Below are positions 60,651 through 64,000 of a stretch of 64,000 nucleotides of DNA, piece after piece. The notes below the pieces were generated by a model, which made no database searches, was not told the DNA's origin, and saw only the letters and a program-made list of their open reading frames with translations. Source of the stretch: a virus. The stretch is taken from the IMG/VR virus record IMGVR_UViG_3300050343_000215, positions 62,001 through 126,000 of that record. One strand, written 5' to 3'. Each line of letters begins with the position of its first letter. The stretch's first letter is position 1. Position numbers and translations under genes: made by a program.

Positions 60651-61445
60651 TTAACCGACCATATCTAGTGGTGGTAACTCTGCTGCTAATTTAAATTCAC
60701 CAAGAATAGTTTCAATTTCTTCTTGTGCATCTTCATAGAACTCTCTTCCATTTAGAGTTGTACCACCAGGAAGTGATACGTTCTTAAATTTAATAAGGTT
60801 TTGTCCCCACTGACGTTTGATCAGAGCGGTAAGATATCTCTTTAACCATACATCATTATAAATTTCTGCTGCATTATTAGGATCAATCATTCTATAACAG
60901 TCAAGAATTAAATGTTGTCCTGCAGTAATATTACCCCAGTCAGTATCAATGTATAATCTATTTTCTCTTTTGTTAAATCTAATTGGTTTGAAGTTACCAA
61001 TTACAAAATCAAGAGTTTCAAGATACTGCTTAACCATATAGTAGTTCAAGATTTCCATTGAACCAAAATTATAAAAGTCATTCAAGAATAACTGGTACTT
61101 CATACTAAAAATATTTCCTGATGTCGCTGATGAACTATTATCATAAGCATAGACTTGCGTTACTCCAAGTACATGCTCAGGAACAGTAATATAGTTATTC
61201 TGCTCCTTAAAATCAGTACCAGCAATTGCACTGTTCGCTTTCGCGTCAGTAATCATCTGTTCAGTAATTTCTACCTTTAAAAATGTTTTGATGCTTCCAT
61301 CAAAATGACGCTCTTGGAAGAATTGAATAGCATCGTCCATGAGATCCTCAATCTGATCATCATCTACATTAATCTCTAGGACGGGAAAACCTAATTTCCT
61401 TAAGCAGTAGTCAACTAACTCCTGGCGTGTTGAGGGTCGTGCCAT
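60651..61445 (-). CDS. gp13: Neck protein gp13
   Basis: 264 residues, ATG 61445. gp13 pattern: STRQELVDYCLRKLGFPVLEINVDDDQIEDLMDDAIQF (start), LNDFYNFGSMEILNYYMVKQ, WGNITAGQHLILDCYRM, WLKRYLTALIKRQWGQNLIKF. Adjacent to gp14 with one base between stop and start. Late box upstream, nested in a terminator. Confidence 0.92.
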   Translation of the reverse strand: MARPSTRQELVDYCLRKLGFPVLEINVDDDQIEDLMDDAIQFFQERHFDGSIKTFLKVEITEQMITDAKANSAIAGTDFKEQNNYITVPEHVLGVTQVYAYDNSSSATSGNIFSMKYQLFLNDFYNFGSMEILNYYMVKQYLETLDFVIGNFKPIRFNKRENRLYIDTDWGNITAGQHLILDCYRMIDPNNAAEIYNDVWLKRYLTALIKRQWGQNLIKFKNVSLPGGTTLNGREFYEDAQEEIETILGEFKLAAELPPLDMVG

Positions 61446-61480
61446 GAATAAAAAAATACCCTAGTTTCCTAAAGGTATTT
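61446..61480 (-). terminator. Rho-independent terminator with late box in 5' arm
   Basis: Minus strand AAATACC ... GGTATTT hairpin (61480-61454) followed by a T-rich run that ends at the gp13 start codon. Confidence 0.65.
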
Positions 61481-61483
61481 ATC
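61476..61483 (-). promoter_or_regulatory. Late-type promoter box GATAAATA for gp13
   Basis: Overlaps the 5' arm of the terminator; 31 bases before ATG 61445. Confidence 0.6.
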
Positions 61484-61488
61484 ATACT

Positions 61489-61950
61489 CTATTCTATACC
61501 TTCTGGAAATCCACTACATTCCACACATTCTTGATCTGGAAGATCTCCAAAATTTTCTGGATTTCTTTCTCGGTATGCAGCATACTCTTCATCTGTATGA
61601 ATAACTTCTCCTTCTTCATTCCTAACTAATTCACCCGAAAATTCACCCGAAGAATAATGCCAGCAGACATCTCCCATTTCCTGAACTTCTGCTTCAAGTT
61701 CTTCATCAAATTCTACTTCATTTAAAAACCAATCTTTTACACGAGTAATATTATCAAATACTTTTACTTTATCCTGAAATTCACACCACCACATGAGTTC
61801 ATCTACTGGCAATTCTGGTTCTGATTCATAATCTTCGGGATTTTTTCCCTCAGGAAGTAATGCTTCAATAACCATATGCACGTCCGACCCGTGCTTCTCC
61901 TCAATTGACTGAATTACATCATATAGGGGGATATCCGTAACAGAGTTCAT
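61489..61950 (-). CDS. Acidic hypothetical protein
   Basis: 153 residues, ATG 61950. Strongly acidic throughout (EVEFDEELEAEVQEM, ELVRNEEGEVIHTDEEY) with a CVECSGFP end and a Trp-rich centre (LMWWCEFQD). It might act as a DNA mimic, but acidity alone is weak evidence. Divergent from the plus-strand unit at 62044. Confidence 0.6.
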   Translation of the reverse strand: MNSVTDIPLYDVIQSIEEKHGSDVHMVIEALLPEGKNPEDYESEPELPVDELMWWCEFQDKVKVFDNITRVKDWFLNEVEFDEELEAEVQEMGDVCWHYSSGEFSGELVRNEEGEVIHTDEEYAAYRERNPENFGDLPDQECVECSGFPEGIE

Positions 61951-61992
61951 TCTTTATGCACTAAATAAAAACACAACACAATATATAGTCAA

Positions 61993-62020
61993 TTGACCTG
62001 ACTTGAATATGTGTTATAAT
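61993..62020 (+). promoter_or_regulatory. Sigma70-type early promoter
   Basis: TTGACC (61993-61998), 16-base spacer, TATAAT (62015-62020), 23 bases before ATG 62044. Confidence 0.8.
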
Positions 62021-62043
62021 ATAGTATAGTATTCCGATAAAAA

Positions 62044-62550
62044 ATGAGTCTTCAACTTTGCCTCCTAGAAACTGGAGAAACTATTATTGCTGATGTTCGC
62101 GAAGCAATTGATCCAGAATCAAATGAATCCCTTGGGTATCTAGTAACTAATCCATTTAGTGTAAAACACATCATTAATAATGTAGTTAATGTTGAGGAGA
62201 TGTCAGAAGAAACTAACACTTCTCCTGAAAATGCCGCATCCCTATCATACTCTGTATGGGCACCTTTAGCTCGTCAAAATACCTTTAATTTTCATACAGA
62301 TTTTATCCGTGTAATTTATAATCCTGATCAAACTGTTATTGATCAATACACAAATATCCTTGAAAAATGGTTAGAAGAACACACTGTAGAAGTTGAAACT
62401 GATAAACACTCAACTACAATTACACTGGGATCAGACGCAACGCAAGCTGCATTGAGAGAAGAATTAGAGTCTATGAATAATGATAAAAAAGAAGGTGACT
62501 TTAATCCAGAGTCAATGACTGCTGCTGGAGAAGAATCTAATGCAAACTGA
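62044..62550 (+). CDS. Sm-like-fold paralogue with long polar tail
   Basis: 168 residues, ATG 62044. Blocks LQLCLLETGETIIADV, VTNPFSVKHI, SLSYSVWAPL, FIRVIYNPDQTVIDQYTNI match the paralogue at 34047 almost block for block. The last 60 residues are polar and probably unstructured. First gene of a sigma70-driven plus-strand unit; overlaps the next gene by 11 bases. Confidence 0.65.
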   Translation: MSLQLCLLETGETIIADVREAIDPESNESLGYLVTNPFSVKHIINNVVNVEEMSEETNTSPENAASLSYSVWAPLARQNTFNFHTDFIRVIYNPDQTVIDQYTNILEKWLEEHTVEVETDKHSTTITLGSDATQAALREELESMNNDKKEGDFNPESMTAAGEESNAN

Positions 62551-63361
62551 ATTAACTCCTGCTCCTGCAATTAAAAAAAGTAAAATTACTACTTTTGATA
62601 CAACACTACTTATGGCGAGTAGACCTCCTGAAATTGAGGAGATGGATAACTGTATTCTTGTTGATAATTTTTTTCATGCATATGAGAAAATAGAAGAAAA
62701 CCTCTTAAAATTTCACTCAACAAACTGTCATGAGATTAATGAAATTTTATTTTATGGTGGGAAAAATGTTGAATATTTAGGAACCAAGGGTATTGTTCAA
62801 CCTATCCCAAGAGATTTTTCAGTTGAATTTATTAAAACAATTTATGAATATCTTACTGAAAAAGATTATTTAATTCCTAATATTAACTCTGATGAGACCA
62901 ACCTAGTTGATAAAATTATATTTTCAAGTGCTACTGAAGCAACATTATATTATGACGAAATGATTGTAGATAAAGGATTTAATGTTCCATGTCCTAGTGG
63001 TGGTGAATTTACTAGTACAGTGTTCTTATGTGATGATACAGAAGAAAGTAAAATGGGAGTTACTTTCTACGATTTTGTTTTTGAGGGAAGATCATATTCC
63101 TCAGTTGAAGATTTCATGCTTGAGGATGATGATACCCGAGAAAAGATTTTTAAAGTTCTTGGGGAATACAGTCTTGCTTCAGGAGAATTAAAACTATTTG
63201 AAGAATTTACTGAGTCCGAACACTTTAAACCAACAGAGTATATTGAAGCAAAACAAAATAGAATGATTGCTTATAAAAGCAGTTTTTTCACTGTTAATAA
63301 TTTTACTGCAGGTGAAAGGTATACTTTAAATTGCTCATTTAATGCTACTAATGTTGGTTAA
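62540..63361 (+). CDS. Degenerate 2OG oxygenase-like protein
   Basis: 273 residues, ATG 62540. Overall outline of phage 2OG oxygenases: DNCILVDNFFHAYEKI start and a final MIAYKSSFFTVNNFTAGERYTLNCSF, where the Arg-x-x-Leu strand is kept but the usual distal His appears replaced (FFT). No clear HxD is seen in the middle. Possibly non-catalytic. TAATG overlap with the next gene. Confidence 0.5.
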   Translation: MQTELTPAPAIKKSKITTFDTTLLMASRPPEIEEMDNCILVDNFFHAYEKIEENLLKFHSTNCHEINEILFYGGKNVEYLGTKGIVQPIPRDFSVEFIKTIYEYLTEKDYLIPNINSDETNLVDKIIFSSATEATLYYDEMIVDKGFNVPCPSGGEFTSTVFLCDDTEESKMGVTFYDFVFEGRSYSSVEDFMLEDDDTREKIFKVLGEYSLASGELKLFEEFTESEHFKPTEYIEAKQNRMIAYKSSFFTVNNFTAGERYTLNCSFNATNVG

Positions 63362-64000
63362 TGGATATTAATAATTTTTCTAGATATTCATCTGGAGACA
63401 TAGAATCTTTGATTGAAATTAATCCTGATTCTGAATTTGAATTATGCAGGTTTGAAGGAATTAAATATATCAAAGGTCACAATGTCTTAAAACGACCAGA
63501 TGATTTTGCTGAGTTTCTTTCTAAATTTCCTGCTGAAGATAGGAATGTGAGTCTTCAACGAAATCAAGAAACTAAAATTGATAGTTCAGCTCCAGGTTTT
63601 CAGCAATACCTCAAAGAAAATTATTTTGCTAAATTAAATGAACATTTTTTTAAAGTTGGTCATCAGTTAAAATTCCATAGATACCCTTTAAATAGAGTTA
63701 GTTTTGATAACTTTACTAACTGTTGCTATCCTGGAATGAAAGCATATCAAAAAAATTATCTTCCTCACACAGATCGTTTTGGAATTGCTTCAAATTTATA
63801 TTTAACTGATCCTGGAACTAAAACATCAACTTCGTTTTATAGAATTAAATGCTCAAGTGGAAATGTATACCACAATGAATTTGAACTTAGTCGCGCTCCC
63901 AAAGAAGATGCGTTAGAACTTAGAGATAGATATGCTGAGGAAGGTGCTAATGCTGGTTGGGAACCTTGGGTTTTCTTTAGGGGAAATAAATTTTATGAAT
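63361..64000 (+). CDS. 2OG-Fe(II) oxygenase-like protein, partial (runs off window)
   Basis: ATG 63361 overlaps the previous stop (TAATG) and the frame remains open to the end of the window, 213 codons. His136-Thr-Asp138 in NYLPHTDRFGI followed by the strand SNLYLTDPG fits the first iron motif of a 2OG oxygenase; the distal His and Arg would lie beyond the end or in the last part seen. Tandem with a degenerate relative, suggesting duplication. Confidence 0.55.
   Translation, partial: MDINNFSRYSSGDIESLIEINPDSEFELCRFEGIKYIKGHNVLKRPDDFAEFLSKFPAEDRNVSLQRNQETKIDSSAPGFQQYLKENYFAKLNEHFFKVGHQLKFHRYPLNRVSFDNFTNCCYPGMKAYQKNYLPHTDRFGIASNLYLTDPGTKTSTSFYRIKCSSGNVYHNEFELSRAPKEDALELRDRYAEEGANAGWEPWVFFRGNKFYE

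Noticed and set aside
1-64000. CRISPR array, insertion sequence or integrase
   Set aside because: No regularly spaced direct repeats, transposase or tyrosine/serine recombinase genes were seen; the window looks like one continuous lytic phage genome.

Overview
The window is about 64 kb of a T4-like myovirus genome, almost certainly a marine cyanophage infecting Synechococcus or Prochlorococcus. It carries the T4 core (replisome, recombination genes, late sigma factor, capsid, neck and tail genes in T4 order) together with typical cyanophage auxiliary genes: plastocyanin, ferredoxin, transaldolase, a 6-phosphogluconate dehydrogenase-like domain, Hsp20, class Ia ribonucleotide reductase, MazG and several 2OG-Fe(II) oxygenases. 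Host lineage is inferred from this gene set only.

Layout. 1-7.7 kb (minus strand): tail-fibre/structural genes, small genes, three 2OG-Fe(II) oxygenases, five tRNAs (Val, Tyr, Asn, Thr, Arg) behind a consensus sigma70 promoter, and a tail-lysozyme-like endolysin. 7.7-14 kb (plus strand): a divergent promoter, then plastocyanin, a truncated Gnd-like protein, transaldolase, a string of tiny overlapping genes, a nuclease, and three exported proteins. 13.8-17.1 kb (minus): exported or membrane-anchored proteins, a secreted HExxH protein and a small PD-(D/E)XK nuclease. 17.1-31 kb: nrdB, nrdA, primase, structural and hypothetical proteins, an 869-residue protein with nuclease-like and ligase-like motifs paired with a HIGH-type nucleotidyltransferase, mazG, helicase gp41 and uvsX. 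31-47 kb: DNA polymerase, ferredoxin, Hsp20, regA, gp62, Dam-like methylase, gp44, gp45, gp46, gp47, gp55, uvsW, uvsY. 47-61.5 kb: gp23, gp22, gp21, core protein, gp20, gp19, gp18, gp17, gp16, gp15, gp14, gp13. 62-64 kb (plus): a new early unit behind a sigma70 promoter.

Expression logic visible in the DNA: early or tRNA units have TTGAC(A/C)-N16/17-TATAAT promoters recognised by host sigma70. Structural and late genes have the T4 gp55 late box (T/A/G/C)(A/T)TAAATA 20-40 bases before the start. Several rho-independent terminators sit directly against late boxes, and in three places the late box lies inside the 5' arm of the terminator hairpin. Genes mostly overlap by ATGA or TAATG, implying translational coupling.

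Quality notes: gp41, mazG, a DUF3310-like gene, the HIGH-type nucleotidyltransferase, a DUF6321-like gene and one exported protein each have apparent frameshifts, mostly at short homopolymers, so base-calling error is the leading explanation. Family names below come from recognition of translated sequence, not from database searches.
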